Source: Aplectana chamaeleonis (Eukaryota; Nematoda; Chromadorea; Rhabditida; Cosmocercidae). From it: 64,000 nucleotides of DNA. The stretch's first letter is position 1. Each line of letters begins with the position of its first letter. Under the pieces are notes generated by a model that did not search any database, was not told the DNA's origin, and saw only the letters and a program-made list of their open reading frames with translations. The stretch is from the NCBI GenBank assembly GCA_029168955.1, contig JAPDOI010000208.1:895001-959000 (forward strand). Direction: 5' to 3'. Shown one piece after another: positions 9,842 to 20,933 of the stretch. The position numbers and the translations under genes were made by a program.

Positions 9842-11358
9842 CTAGAAACACAATAGCTTCTTCCCTGCAATGCGTTTGAAACTCCACAAAGCAAAATGTA
9901 CTGGTACCGGTGTAATATCTAGGTTAAGAGAGACAAAAGTTGATCCGGCTCTACAAGTAAAGGTACAGGCTCTAATATTGCCCTTCGGAGCTGCGTATGA
10001 AATCTTAAGATTGCTCCCCCTGGTCCTCGAGCGGTTTAGCCTATAGAATCTAGAAAGGTTGATTTTTGCAATGCCAGCTAGTAACTTAAACACCATGCAA
10101 ACATCAATTCCGGCTTGAACGCGGCCGACTACACGGCCTCGCAGTTGCAGTGGTTCTAGTTTCTCCTCCTCAGGGACTTCCTCCATGGCCTCATCCTGAT
10201 GTACAACAACTATGGGATCCGCGAACAATACATCAGCTGCTACAGGTATTGCCTAAAAATAAAGGTTATACATACTATTGATTTAAATAATAATTAGTAT
10301 GCAGCCTGTTATGTTCTTCGTTCATACCTCATGTGGATGTTCCTGCTCTGGTACAGGGGTTGCAGCATTTAAAGCGATGTTGATGCTAGGAAGCTGCAGT
10401 GATCCACGGACTATTCTTTTTTTCTGCAATTTTAGAGGATTCACTAACATTTAGCAAACAGCGTTTTACAATTTACTTACCCTAATTGCTTCTAGCTCCT
10501 GCTTGGTTAAGATCTCCCATAGTTCCGAACCGTTCCATCCTGCAAGATCCATATTCAGCCTGACAGCAGCCACTGCTGGTTTCATCGGCTGGAAAGCTTG
10601 GTTTTAATATACTCAATATTTTAAAAAAAATTCTGCACACAATGTCAATTACTTATGAAAATCATCAGTACCACTTCATCGCCTATCCTCAGCATCCCAC
10701 GACTCAGCGTTATTTCCGGAGGGTCGCGCTCAATTTCTGCATATGCTGTTCGTATGGTCTTGCGTATGAATATTCTGAAATATAGTGTAATTGAACATTA
10801 AATACATTTATAGAGGCTACTTACCCAAGTCGATCGGAATCTTGTAACGGTAGCGTTTTCTCGCGGATAAGTTGAATATTTGTGCCATTCCGTTTGTTAT
10901 AGTTGAATAATATCTTCCTTCCGTTCTTATTGAAATGTTTCCATAGGTCATAGGAAATTTTAGCCTAAATAATACTTTTAAAAGGTTCAACAGCTTTTAT
11001 CTACATAGATTTTATCCATCTACTCACACGTTAGGCTCGGTGATTTCCAAACCAACCAGCACCGCTGGTCCATGTGAAAGTATTGGGCTTAGTTCGAGGA
11101 TACCTATTAAATTTTCTAGTTTAATATAGTTAGAATTTCGTTCAACCGATACGATAGTTTAATTTAAACTTATATGGCTAAGTTAATTACCACGTTTCTA
11201 ATGAAAATAGACACTTACTCCAATATGTCGTGAGCAAAATCGTCCAAGATTGAGTCGAATGTATGTTTACGCGGATTTGGTAGACCAAGGATTCGTACCC
11301 AATTTATCAGAACTTTCCGATTTACTATCTCTTGAAATTCCAAACGACGGGCTTCCAT
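9842..11358 (-). CDS. Multi-exon host gene, unknown function
   Basis: Five exons join with perfect phase at canonical sites: 10825-10964, 10672-10774, 10481-10588, 10328-10423 and 9842-10252 (stop TAG). Lengths of 140, 103, 108, 96 and 411 nt are each consistent with the codon count. Donors are GTAAGT (twice), GTACTG and GTATGA; acceptors include TTTCAG, TTCCAG, TTGCAG and TTTTAG. Upstream, 11030-11115 (ending LVGLEITEPN) and 11219-11358 (ATG, MEARRLEFQEIV..., donor GTAAGT) are clearly coding in style. However, the obvious sites between those two shift frame by one, so that junction is unresolved or carries an indel. The predicted protein is about 360 aa or more, with LINWVRILGLPNPRK near the start, an acidic stretch (MEEVPEEEKLEP) and a basic C-terminal third. 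No signal peptide was seen. I do not recognise the family. The start Met is uncertain because the frame is open further upstream. Confidence 0.6.
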
Positions 11359-11829
11359 ATTGGCACTGATAGTATGTTTTAATAAGTAGTCTATATGAAA
11401 GATTTTGAGAAAGATCTTTTATTTATCAGTTGTATTCCTCTTTAATCATGGGGTAAAATGATAAGTGTAACTGAAGTAACCTAGGATACAGACGTAAGAT
11501 ACGCTAATGGAATGACTTCCTAACCCTTTACGCATAGTATTTGGCTGCGTAATAATATAATACTCAGCATTAAATTTCCTTACAGGACCTTTATTTATTG
11601 ATTTTTTACCAACATATAATTTTTGAAAAAATATTGCCTTCTAGCTTTGTACCCATCAATCTGTCACATTCTCCTAATTACATATGTCAGCATCGAGTGA
11701 ATTTAGATGCTGTAGGTAAGTTTTCTTTTAGTTCTTTATACTCCTTTTCCACTCTTTTACAATTCTTTGATAAGGGTTCCCGTGCTCTTGTTCAAAAAAA
11801 TAACGGGGGCTTTTGTGAGGGGGTTATAA
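11359..11829. other. AT-rich intergenic stretch before the Penelope-like element
   Basis: No gene supported. ATTTGGCTGCGTA at 11538 reappears inverted (TACGCAGCCAAAT) at 15029, beyond the other side of the retroelement. This could mark element ends (inverted pLTR pieces) but is only 13 bp. Confidence 0.3.
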
Positions 11830-12855
11830 GATAAGGTTGTATGGGGGGATTACCTTGTCGCCATCCTAAAAGTCGGCTACACATCGTTACATTATTTATC
11901 TCTACCATACATTAGCCACTCCAAAGGTTGCAGTAACCTTGCAGCAGCCCTGCTAAATACTATCCTCCTAAAATTTCATAGTGGCAGAGACCGGCCTTAT
12001 AGGTCTTGCATCGTTCGGGTTTATAATAATGATAATTATTATCATTATTCAAAGTTTTTCAAAAAGAAGATTGATGGTACATATATTTTACAACATGTTG
12101 GTAATGAAAATATTTCAAGTGATTGTGATAAGACTAATTGTCCTATTTGCAAGGTTAATAACAAAAACTCATTTGTGGTGAGTAATTCCACCAAATTGAA
12201 AATATATACTGTTACTACAGCTGATACGAATTGCAATTCTAACAAGTTAATATATTGTTTATCCTGTAAACAATGTGGAATGCAATATGTCGGTCTTACA
12301 ACTCGAAGACTGAAAGATAGGGTTAAGGAGCATCTTTATCATATTTCGAAACAAGATATTAAAAATTTTCTTTATGAACACTTCACAACTTGCTTAACAT
12401 GTGAAGTCGAAGTACAGATTCTGGATGATTTGGAAAGTAATGAAGACAATAACGTTTTACGCGAAAAAGAATTATTTTGGATAAAACTTCTTAATACAGC
12501 TTATCCATTCGGACTTAATGATAATATTAAGGGTTGTGGTAACATCTCAGATATTAGTAACCCGCTTGACTATAAAAATAATCATCCTTTTTATAGCTTG
12601 TCAATTGTCAAAGAAAGGAAAAGAAGTAACAATAGAAACTATATTAATAAAATTTATAATGTTGAAGATTTTATAAATAAAATTCGTAGTACGGATGATT
12701 TGTACGAAATATATAAATACTTTTGTTCATTTAATAGAAAGTTCATTACTGTAATTCTAAATAAAAGTCACGACGAATTATTCATGGAAAACTTTACAGC
12801 TTATAAAAGAAGGATAATTCTCAGCATACTCAGTAGTTTTCACCACAAAAAGTGA
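11830..12855 (+). pseudogene. GIY-YIG endonuclease domain of the Penelope-like element
   Basis: The frame is open from 11830; no ATG is visible before the endonuclease, so the true start is lost or lies further upstream. The motif region is SDCDKTNCPICK (12118-12153), then LIYCLSCKQCGMQYVGLTTR and RLKDRVKEH, which carry the IYC...YVG core and the downstream Arg and His expected of PLE GIY-YIG nucleases. A lysine-rich linker continues to the TGA at 12853-12855, which is in the same frame as the RT. The stop is therefore a nonsense change inside one long ORF rather than a natural end. Role: target-site nicking during retrotransposition. Confidence 0.75.
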
Positions 12856-12918
12856 GAATTTTGTAATCAAATCAAAAAAGATAATATTACTATATGCATT
12901 GACTTCCTACATAAATTT

Positions 12919-14821
12919 TTGAATGTAATTAATATTAATAAAATTATTAACAGGACGGATATTAAAAACATCATCAGTGCGAATAACGATTATGTAAAGG
13001 CTAGAATTGTTTATACTTATCCACCTCCTATCTCTTTGAAAGTTTTCAACTATAATAAATTTCTAAAAAGTTTGAGTTCGGATATTCTAAATGAAACGCT
13101 CAATAATCAATGCATATGTGATAAAAGTTCTTGGAAAGGTTTTGTGAATAATCATCATGGTCATATAATTACAGGTAATTTAGCTCTAGTCGAAGATTTT
13201 TCGTTAAAAAACATCATGGAAAAAGGTACTAAATTCAGACTCCCAAAGTTGGTTAATAAAGACTTAATTCATCAGTGGAAAAAAGAAACATCACATAAAA
13301 TATTGAAAGTTTATAAGAAAAGGTATAAACTCACAGATCAACATCTAAATTCTATTGCTAACATTATTGAAATGTGTTTATCAAAAAAATTAAAGCACAT
13401 AATGGATAGAAATTTCATGAGAGCTTCAGATAAGATACAATACAATAGTAATTATTTAAGATATTTACAGGACAATCTAGTCATATGTCCGCTAGACAAA
13501 GCAAGCAATAACTATGGTTTTGTGTGTAAAAAATTATACGTTTCAATCATACGATCAGAACTAAATTTAATAACAGATAATAATCTGAATATACATAATA
13601 ACACTTATAATGTTTATGACCAGGAAAGTAAGGTAGAGGTCATGAGTAGACATATAAATTTTTGTAATAATAATATTGGACACGGTATAGATAATCCTGA
13701 TATTCCCTACATTTACTGCTTACCTAAATTACACAAGTCACCGGTTAAATTTCGATTCATCACAGGAGCTAAGAATAGTAGCATTAAACCACTGGCAGTA
13801 GAGCTCAAACAATTGTTCCTTTTTATAAGAAATCATTTTAAAAACTACTTGAATGCAATCAAAACAAATAACAAAAATTTCTTGGGCTATTGGTCTATCG
13901 ATAACATAGATATTAGCAAAACATTACATTTCATCAGTATGGTCAATACTAAATTATTTTCTGCGGATTTCACTAACATGTTTACCAACCTTCCACACAG
14001 CATCATAATACGAAACTTGACAGAAATTTTGAAAATCTGTTATAAAAACTCGGGCAAAAAATATTTAGCGTACAATGGCTATAATAGAACCTTCTACACG
14101 GACAAAATCGACAGTAATAAAACTAGATATTATCAAATACAGGATATAATTTATTACACGGATTATTTACTTAGAAATAGTTTCTGCCAATTTAGCGGTT
14201 TTAACTTTTTTACAAAACATAGGGGTCCCGCAGAAGGTAATGTTAGTCCTTTATTAGCAGACTTAACGATGTCTTACTTCAGTATAAATTTTCAATTGGT
14301 AATGTCAATGTAAAAACATAATACTTTTCTGATATATGGATCATATCTTATTAATCCATAATAGAAAGGGTGAAGCTATCAATCGTTTACTCGAAAACAT
14401 TTATGACAATATACTGACACTTGAACCTACTCACACAGACGAATACAGATGTAATTATTTGGACTTGGAAATTGCGATAGTTAACGATAAAATACATACT
14501 AAATTGTACAACAAAACTGACAATTTCAATTTCGAAGTTAAAAGACTACCACATAGGGACTCGTTCCTATCAGATAATGTTAAGAAAGCCACCATTTTCA
14601 CCGAAACTCTGAGGATTGCTAGAACTTGTTCTTTTTTTCTTGATTTCAGAGATCGTATCAAATCACTTGGAACCATTCTGGAGAAAAATGGATATACAAT
14701 AAACTTCATATATAACTGCATGCTTAAATGTTTAAATAAAAATAGTTTTATTTTCTACAAATATAATCTTAAACTAGGGGATAATAGATGGTTACAAAGT
14801 TTATTAAAAGGAGGTAGATAG
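12919..14821 (+). pseudogene. Penelope-type reverse transcriptase, broken
   Basis: RT landmarks in order: CPLDKASNNYGFVCK, YIYCLPKLHKSPVKFRFITG, LFSADFTNMFTNLPH (first catalytic Asp present) and HRGPAEGNVSPLLADL. The frame then stops at 14311 and resumes one frame over at 14333 as YMDHILLIHN, where the family has Y-x-D-D. The second Asp is His, and the codon before Tyr is TGA, probably from CGA (Arg). A C-terminal thumb-like region ends at 14821. There is no trace of a C-terminal endonuclease after it. Confidence 0.8.
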
Positions 14822-15641
14822 TTCTGTGGTCATCCATTTCTGTCTTAAGTCGTTGTAATTCACTCTAAATTCGCTAATTATACAGCTCGACCTTTTCTTT
14901 TGATCAGCTGAGAAACTAGGCGTAAGACTCATGATGGAAGTTTGTTACAGACCATCCGTTTTATAACACGTTTGATTTGCTACAGTGGTCACAGGCGGTG
15001 TGTGGCTATTGACTAATCACTCAATGTACGCAGCCAAATCGACTGCTACATCAAACCTGCGAAAATATCATTTCCCTGCCACTATGGAATTCACACATCT
15101 TCCTGCTCTATTCACCTGCACTGCACTATACTAATATTCTCCTGCACTGCACTATTCTACTAATATGATCCTGCCTCGCCTCTGTATTCTTTTCTTTTAT
15201 AGTTTTTTAATTAAATTGTTTAGTCTCACCATACTAACCTGTACTCATGCTCTCGTATAACATTATAACATTATTAACTAATAGATAACTACTTCATCAT
15301 TAACCTTCAGCCTTGTTTCATATTTAACCTCTCTTTGTCTCTAACAGTGTGAAGTGATTAACTAATCTAGACCGAAATTGTTTAACATTTTGGAACTAAG
15401 ATTTATCATTGCTACTTTATAGAGCTACCCTCCTTACTGATGAGTTCCGGGGTAGCTCTATATTTATTTCACTCTAGACAAATTTTATATTACACATAAC
15501 ACTAACTGTTATTTTGCACACAGTCTAAGGGCAGGAACGAAACTGTGTTGTTTCATTAACATTCAACTTACACCTTTAGCCCTGTACGAAAATTTAACAA
15601 TAATATTTTTCCTTTTATTTATCATTTAGGCATCAGCGAGA
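14822..15641 (+). other. Non-coding tail with a hairpin and hammerhead-like core pieces
   Basis: No gene. A 12-bp perfect stem (ATAGAGCTACCC at 15419 with GGGTAGCTCTAT at 15450) encloses CTGATGAG at 15437. GGAACGAAAC at 15534 could complete a hammerhead core with TTCC/GGAA as stem II, but the stem II loop would be about 85 nt and stems I and III do not pair convincingly. PLE-linked hammerheads are known. This would be a decayed or rearranged one at best. Confidence 0.25.
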
Positions 15642-16208
15642 TCAAATGGCCGACGCCTTGAAAATGAGGAAAGTCTTAGAAGAAGCTTTTCTGCACAAGT
15701 ACTGGTCATGTTCGGAGAAGTCAAGTTTGCTGTTGTAATGAAAACCCAGGTCTTTGACAGAGGAAACGGAATTTAGAACATGACCATCCAAATTGTATGT
15801 ACATGGCGAATCCAACATGCCCAGCCTCATGAACACTGTCCTTTAGAAAGCCAACGGTAGTTTCCACTTATGAGACCAATCAAGAATGCTCTCCAATGCA
15901 CAAACCACCATACTCTGATCTTCTTCGCTTTCGACCTTCTTATAAATCTTAATGTCATCAGCAAACTGTTTGCACTCAACATCGCAGCGCTCCAGGAGAC
16001 CTGGGAGTTCCGAGGTGTAAATAGCGAACAAAATTGGTGACGATACCCCTCGCTGGGGTACCCCGCTCTTGACAGGCCTTATAGATGGAAACGTTGAATT
16101 TATCTTTACTTCTAAACTTCTGCCGGAAAGAAAATTTTCAAACCATTTTTTCAAGCCGTTTTTCAAGCCATAGAAGAAATTGTGGCCGTAAAGTAACCTT
16201 AGAAGCAT
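15642..16208 (-). pseudogene. Non-LTR (LINE) reverse transcriptase fragment
   Basis: About 190 codons of a jockey/CR1-like RT: KKWFENFLSGRSLEVKI, SGVPQRGVSSPILFAIYTSE, KQFADDIKIYKK (catalytic FADD intact), ILDWSHKWKLPLAF. A stop at 15843-15845 is followed in the same frame by TVFMRLGMLDSPC and VSSVKDLGFHYNSKLDFSEH. The 5' half, endonuclease and 3' end are missing. Confidence 0.85.
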
Positions 16209-16961
16209 CTAACGATTTTCTTCTATTCCTAGCTTTTATGTTGCTTAGTATAAACCTATCGATCAAAACTCGTTAACTTTTCGGAGAACGTAGCAGCCCA
16301 CTTGACCCTGTTTTGGTTTGAGTGCTTGTTTCTCGAAAACGAAAGCTTGCCGGAAGTTCAAATTCCGATACTGTTCAATCATCGTAGGTGGCTACAATAT
16401 AGACTCAAAAAAGAAAAATCAATAACGCGTGAGACGCTATTCAAGCCAGCACGGCCCACCCGTGGGACACCATATACGGACACGCAATATTGCACGCGGT
16501 CTTAACGTGCAGTCACCCAAAATTAGGCAGGTGAATGGGTTAAAGACAGGGTTCGCCATAAAATTGGTTATTGTGCTGTCCTCATGATTAGATAGATCTG
16601 ACCATCGCAAATGTGAAAACGAGTGAAAAGTTGTAGAAAAACGGTCGGGAGCAAGTTACTGCTTGGTTTCCACCCACCCCCAATTATCAAGATTTCTATA
16701 AATGCTTGTTTTGTCAACTTTTATTTTGCTTCTCAAGTATTTTCTGAGCGTTTTTGGAGACTACTGACTACTTTAACAGCAAAATATTAGGTTGTCCGAT
16801 AAGTTCTTGCCGTTTTTTTTTAAATTAAAAAATTAGCGATCGAAATGAATTTTTTTGGTACAATGTTTTGTGTTATTCGAAAGAGAATTTTTCGCTCTAC
16901 AAGGAAGTCTATTTGGTTTTTTTTGTTTCGATTAGTTTTTGTTAATTTTTAGAGCATTTAA

Positions 16962-17144
16962 ATGGAGTGTCAAGTCGACAAAAACGAGCATTTTCGACAC
17001 CATCTACTTTTTGCGTTTAACCGAGGTGCCAAAGCCACGGAAGCTGCTAGAGAGATTTGTGCCGTATACGGAGAGGGTGCCATAGCTGAAAGAACTGCTC
17101 GATATTGGTTTGCGAAGTTCAAAAGTGGCAATTTCGAGTCATAA
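16962..17144 (+). pseudogene. Mariner transposase N-terminal stub
   Basis: Sixty codons starting MECQVDKNEHFRHHLLFAFN, with RGAKATEAAREIC and ARYWFAKFKSGNFES, match the first HTH of mariner transposases. The frame ends at TAA right where an ATAAC microsatellite begins; HTH2 and the DDD domain are deleted. Confidence 0.85.
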
Positions 17145-17147
17145 CAG

Positions 17148-17216
17148 TCATAACATAACAGGAGCAAGTCATAACATAACATAACATAACATAACATAAC
17201 AAGTCATATCACACAG
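17148..17216. repeat. ATAAC microsatellite in the mariner deletion element
   Basis: Runs of ATAAC (about eight in the longest block) plus a duplicated AGGAGCAAGTCATA segment sit at the internal deletion point of the element. Confidence 0.85.
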
Positions 17217-17639
17217 GAGCAAGTCATAAAAAACAACGGAGAATACATTATTGATTAAATTGTTGTTATTTTATGTTTAAAAATAAAGTTATAAAAAAAA
17301 TTTAAAAAACGGCAAGAACTTATCGGACAACCTTATAAAAGGCGGATAAACAAGCATCAATGAAAATCCCGTTAATTAGGGGGCCGGCCGACACCGGTAA
17401 TTAGCCATTATACCTTGTTTTTGAGCGTTTTCCCGCGAATTTCCGGTTTTTTCCCTTAATTTTACTTTTGTGAGGGCCAAATCTACATTCTCTGAAGAGA
17501 GATCAAAAGTCGTTTTTATCGCGAACCCCGCCTATAAGACCGAATTTGAAATTGTTCAGCACAATGCATAAGCTAGAGGAGTGAGGTCTAATTAGTGACG
17601 ACATTGAAGTTATAAGTGGAAAATTTGGCATTTGATGGA

Positions 17640-18830
17640 AATTTCAGGCTAAACTGACCGCCTTCGAATTTGGATGTATGTGTAACTTTTGGAATCGAAT
17701 ATAATCACTCATTCGACTATTCGGTCCGCTTCTCGCACACTTATTCTGCCCATCAGTCTAATGCGTACTGCACTTTATGAGCTGCAAAGACTGCAAAGAA
17801 GAAGAGAAGACTTTATGAGCTGTTTCTACAGACCTAGGATGAGCGTAAATTTTTTTCTGATTCTTGGAAATTTAAAATTGGAAGGACCTTCTAAAATTTG
17901 GAAATCGGAACGCCACAAACCATCGCAAATTCGTACAGCAGAATTCTCAACCCTCCCCTGGTGACTGTGCCTACCAGAAAACATAGGCTTATCCTTCTTT
18001 ATGGAATACATACTTTTTATGTAATCACAACCCTGGCTTTGTGAAAGGTGAAGACGAACCTCGAATTCGAATTCAGCGCCTGGAATAACCTCCCAGGTAC
18101 TTGGCAGGGAAAAGTGTAAACGAACTCTAATCTCTTGGACAATTCCAATTTCTTCCGCATTTTAATGATTTTTTTTTCGGAAATCGGAAGGCCCAAAACC
18201 ATCGTAAATCGGAATTCCGCTCATCCCTGCTCGAGACAGATTGCGAGTTCAGTCAGCGCAATGGATGCTCAATGTGTGGCTTGAATAATAATATTTTGAT
18301 TTGCGACGAACTTTCCTGGTCACACGACAGGTCCATCGTTCAGTACACAAGTTCAAACGACGGCTGCTGGCTAACTCAGCTGTTTTTGATCAAAGATCCT
18401 TCAAGTAAACAATGGAGAGCGATTGAGCCAGCTATCAGCTGAGTTCCCCCTCTTCAATGCTAACAAACCTCTGTTACAATCCTCTTGCTACTGGATAATT
18501 ACTGCAATTGTACTAACATTAGAATTATTCCATGCGATGTAGGCTTGCACTCCTGAGCGAAGAGAACTTGCAAGGAAAGTGTTCATAGCGGTAAACACAG
18601 CTGCGAAAACGAATTGTATTGTTAGCATCTCTTGGGCTTCCATTGTAAAGCTGCTTAGTGTGATGCGCCGATTTCCCGTTTCAGAGAAGTTTTAAATTCA
18701 ATATTGTCGTTTTTGTACATTACGTGCTCTCCGAAACTTGTAATAGGCTCTATAAATCTGGAAACGAACCTCATAATCAGGTTCTGCGCTTAAAGTAACC
18801 CTCAGGTTGGGTGAAATCACATTCCTTGAC
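17640..18830. repeat. Dispersed repeat remnants (family J)
   Basis: Segments such as GGAAATCGGAACGCCACAAA and AGCGCCTGGAATAACCTCCC resemble pieces at 19660-20880, 51745-52330 and 55120-55290, which share TTACGGTAGGTTACGGTGGG-like stretches. Old, mosaic, no coding evidence except the next entry. Confidence 0.5.
18232..18442 (+). CDS. Candidate terminal exon, unknown protein
   Basis: From the AG at about 18232 one frame reads CEFSQRNGCSMCGLNNNI, LICDELSWSHDRSIVQYTSS, NDGCWLTQLFLIKDPSSKQW and ends AIEPAIS at TGA 18440. Length and composition look coding, and it differs from the repeats on both sides. No upstream exon was identified. Confidence 0.3.
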
Positions 18831-19016
18831 TTTTGAATGCAGTGATAGCGTTTTCGACCTGTACGGTTTCTGGTTGGACGTATATTCTATACCAATCAGA
18901 TGGCTCTGGAAGCGTTTCAAAAAAATGTTCCAGATTTGACTTAAAAAGGGGGATGTTTAGTGTGCTGTTCATTTATCTGATGTTTATTTGTCGGTGTTCC
19001 GCAGTTTTCCACTTAA

Positions 19017-19570
19017 AGGCATCATTCGCGCTGAAAACCACCTCCCATTTTCAGTCTCAATTCCATGAATGAACCCGGTAAAACACGTCGGTGGAGTTTT
19101 GCGCGTCAAAAACCTATGGTTCTGAAATTGGAGTGGTTCAAAATGTTGATCCGCCACCAGTTTTCACCAACCATCTAGCACTAGGAACAAAGGCGCCATC
19201 ACCGGTGCAGATGATTCAGTACTTGAAATTTTTTTCTCGGGAAATTCTAAAATCCATACTTGCCCAATGAATACTTTTTTTAGAATAAGTTCCAGTAAAC
19301 GAAAGGCAAGAGAAATTCACCCACTTTATAAGTTTGAAGCAAAAAAACACATCCGACGTTTGTGAAAAAAAAAACTGCGGACGTATTGCACCTGACACAC
19401 CGAAATTGACGGAGGAATGGGAAGTGAATAATTCAAGACGTTTAAAAACGAGTTCTTTTACAAAAGTTGATGGTTTTGTGGGGCCTTTGCACTCTTATCC
19501 TGTATATCAGAGAATTGCCTGCGCAAAAACATGAAAAAATGAGATAAGGTTTCTTGCGCCTACGGTGCCT
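19017..19570. mobile_element. TTAA element, family C copy 1 (554 bp)
   Basis: Begins AGGCATCATTCGCGCTG and ends GGTGCCT, flanked by TTAA at 19013-19016 and 19571-19574. Internal landmarks GATCCGCCACCAGTTTTCAC and CATCTAGCAC recur at 23440, 33150 (reversed) and 63960. Confidence 0.85.
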
Positions 19571-19859
19571 TTAATTTGCTCAAAGCTTACCATCGGGGGA
19601 AAACTCGAAAGCAAAACACGACTTTCGACGGGTTCCGTAACGCTACTTTAGATATGGCTCAAAATACTTCTCTAACGATTATTCGGAGTGCTTAACACAA
19701 ATCTGAAAATCTTAGGTGCGTTTTTCGGTTTTTGACGGCTTTCCATAGATTACGTACATGGTGCTGTGGTCAAAGTCTCAGATTTGACTCAAAGTTTCTA
19801 AGTGGGGTTTATTAGAGGTGCTGAATACGATTTTGATGTCCAATCGACGATTTTCGAAT

Positions 19860-20315
19860 TATTAAAGGCAGAGTTCGCGATAAAAACAACTTTTGAGCTT
19901 TCTTCATCAGAATGTAGATTTGGTCATCACAAAAGTAATAATAAGTGCAAAAACCCGGAAATTTGCGGGAAACACTCTCATAAACAAAGTATAACGGCTA
20001 ATTACCGGTGTCGGCCGGCCCCCTAATTAACGAGATTTTCATTAATGCTTGCTTATCCGCCCATTATTTTGCTGTCAAAGTAGTCAGTAGTGTCCAGAAA
20101 TGCTCAGAACTTACTTTAGAAGCAAAATAAAAGTTGAAAAAACAGGCTTTCACACAAATCTCGATGATAGGGGGCGGGAGGACACCAAGCCATAAATTGT
20201 TCCTGAGCCTTTTTTCTTCAGTTTTCTTCTTATTTTTACTTTTGTGATGGTCAGAGCTACCATTCCATAGGGATAGCACAACAACCGATTTTATCGAGAA
20301 CTCTGCCTTTAAGGT
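19860..20315 (-). repeat. Right arm of the large inverted repeat (empty target)
   Basis: Reverse complement of 16540-17540 without the mariner deletion element. It starts AAAGGCAGAGTTCGCGATAA, carries the GGTGTCGGCCGGCCCCCTAA block and ends in a partial AGGCAG terminus at about 20310. Confidence 0.8.
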
Positions 20316-20933
20316 ACGTTTTGCCTCTAAATAGCATGGTACCTGCCGTAACCTACAACAAACCTATACCTCGGGATTTTGACAAATGGACTTCGGATTC
20401 GTTTTCTGCATCTTAGACTACCTCTACATTCAAGTTTTGAGCCAAATCAGAATTTTTTTGAAGGACCCGTAAAAAATGTCTACGCAGCATTGGTCAGGGC
20501 AGGTCACGGCGCGGTTTTACTATGGAGGCCCAAGAAACACTAACAATACAATTCGTTTTCGCAGATGCGGTTACTGCTCTCTGAACACGTTCCTTGTTAA
20601 CGCGAGTAAACATTTGATTCTACGTGAAAAGCTACACTACCCTCAGACACAATCCATCTGAAGTCTGATCCACTTGTCACAACCTTCTGAACATTCCTTT
20701 TGAAGTTTCTGAACCATTTCTAATAGGTAACGGTGGGTTACGGTGGGTATATGGTAGTTTGATCGAAACCTCAAATTGAGTTCAGCACTTCTCTGTGAGG
20801 ATTAAATAGGGTGCTGAACACAAGTTTGAGGTCTATGTCTTGATTTTCCAAATTCTTAGGTAATTTCGTCATGAAAGCAGTCGCTGCATACGTTCAATAC
20901 CGCCAGAAATCCGCAAAATCCCATGAGCTTTAA

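Larger units (their letters stand above)
11830..14821 (+). mobile_element. Penelope-like retroelement, GIY-YIG before RT (Naiad-type)
   Basis: One frame runs from after the stop at 11827 through a zinc-knuckle-like CDKTNCPIC, a GIY-YIG endonuclease block and then a Penelope-class reverse transcriptase. Classical Penelope elements have the endonuclease C-terminal. The N-terminal position here matches the permuted Naiad/Chlamys group known from many invertebrates. The copy is dead: TGA at 12853, a frameshift between about 14296 and 14330, TGA at 14330-14332, and a lost catalytic Asp. AT content is much higher than in the surroundings, so it looks like a fairly recent, AT-rich arrival. Outer boundaries were not fixed. 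Confidence 0.8.
16787..17335 (+). mobile_element. Mariner-derived deletion element (549 bp)
   Basis: Inverted ends TTAGGTTGTCCGATAAGTTC and its near-complement (about 26 bp, one mismatch at the tip), flanked by TA duplications (16785-16786 and 17336-17337). The transposase is reduced to an N-terminal stub. The uninterrupted target is preserved in the opposite arm at about 20061-20075, which confirms the boundaries. Confidence 0.9.
16540..17540 (+). repeat. Left arm of a large inverted repeat (holds a mariner MITE)
   Basis: Starts TTAAAGACAGGGTTCGCCAT and contains GTTAATTAGGGGGCCGGCCG and ACACCGGTAATTAGCC. The reverse complement of the whole arm, minus the 549-bp insertion at 16787-17335, is at 19860-20315. 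The ends belong to the AGGCAG TTAA-element superfamily. Confidence 0.8.

Noticed and set aside
11714..11729. GTAAGTTTTCTTTTAG, a perfect donor plus acceptor
   Set aside because: Sixteen bases is too short to be a spliced intron.
11981..12181. 66-codon hydrophobic + frame
   Set aside because: The adjacent frame carries the real endonuclease reading (zinc-knuckle and GIY-YIG). The hydrophobic run comes from an ATAATTATTATC repeat.
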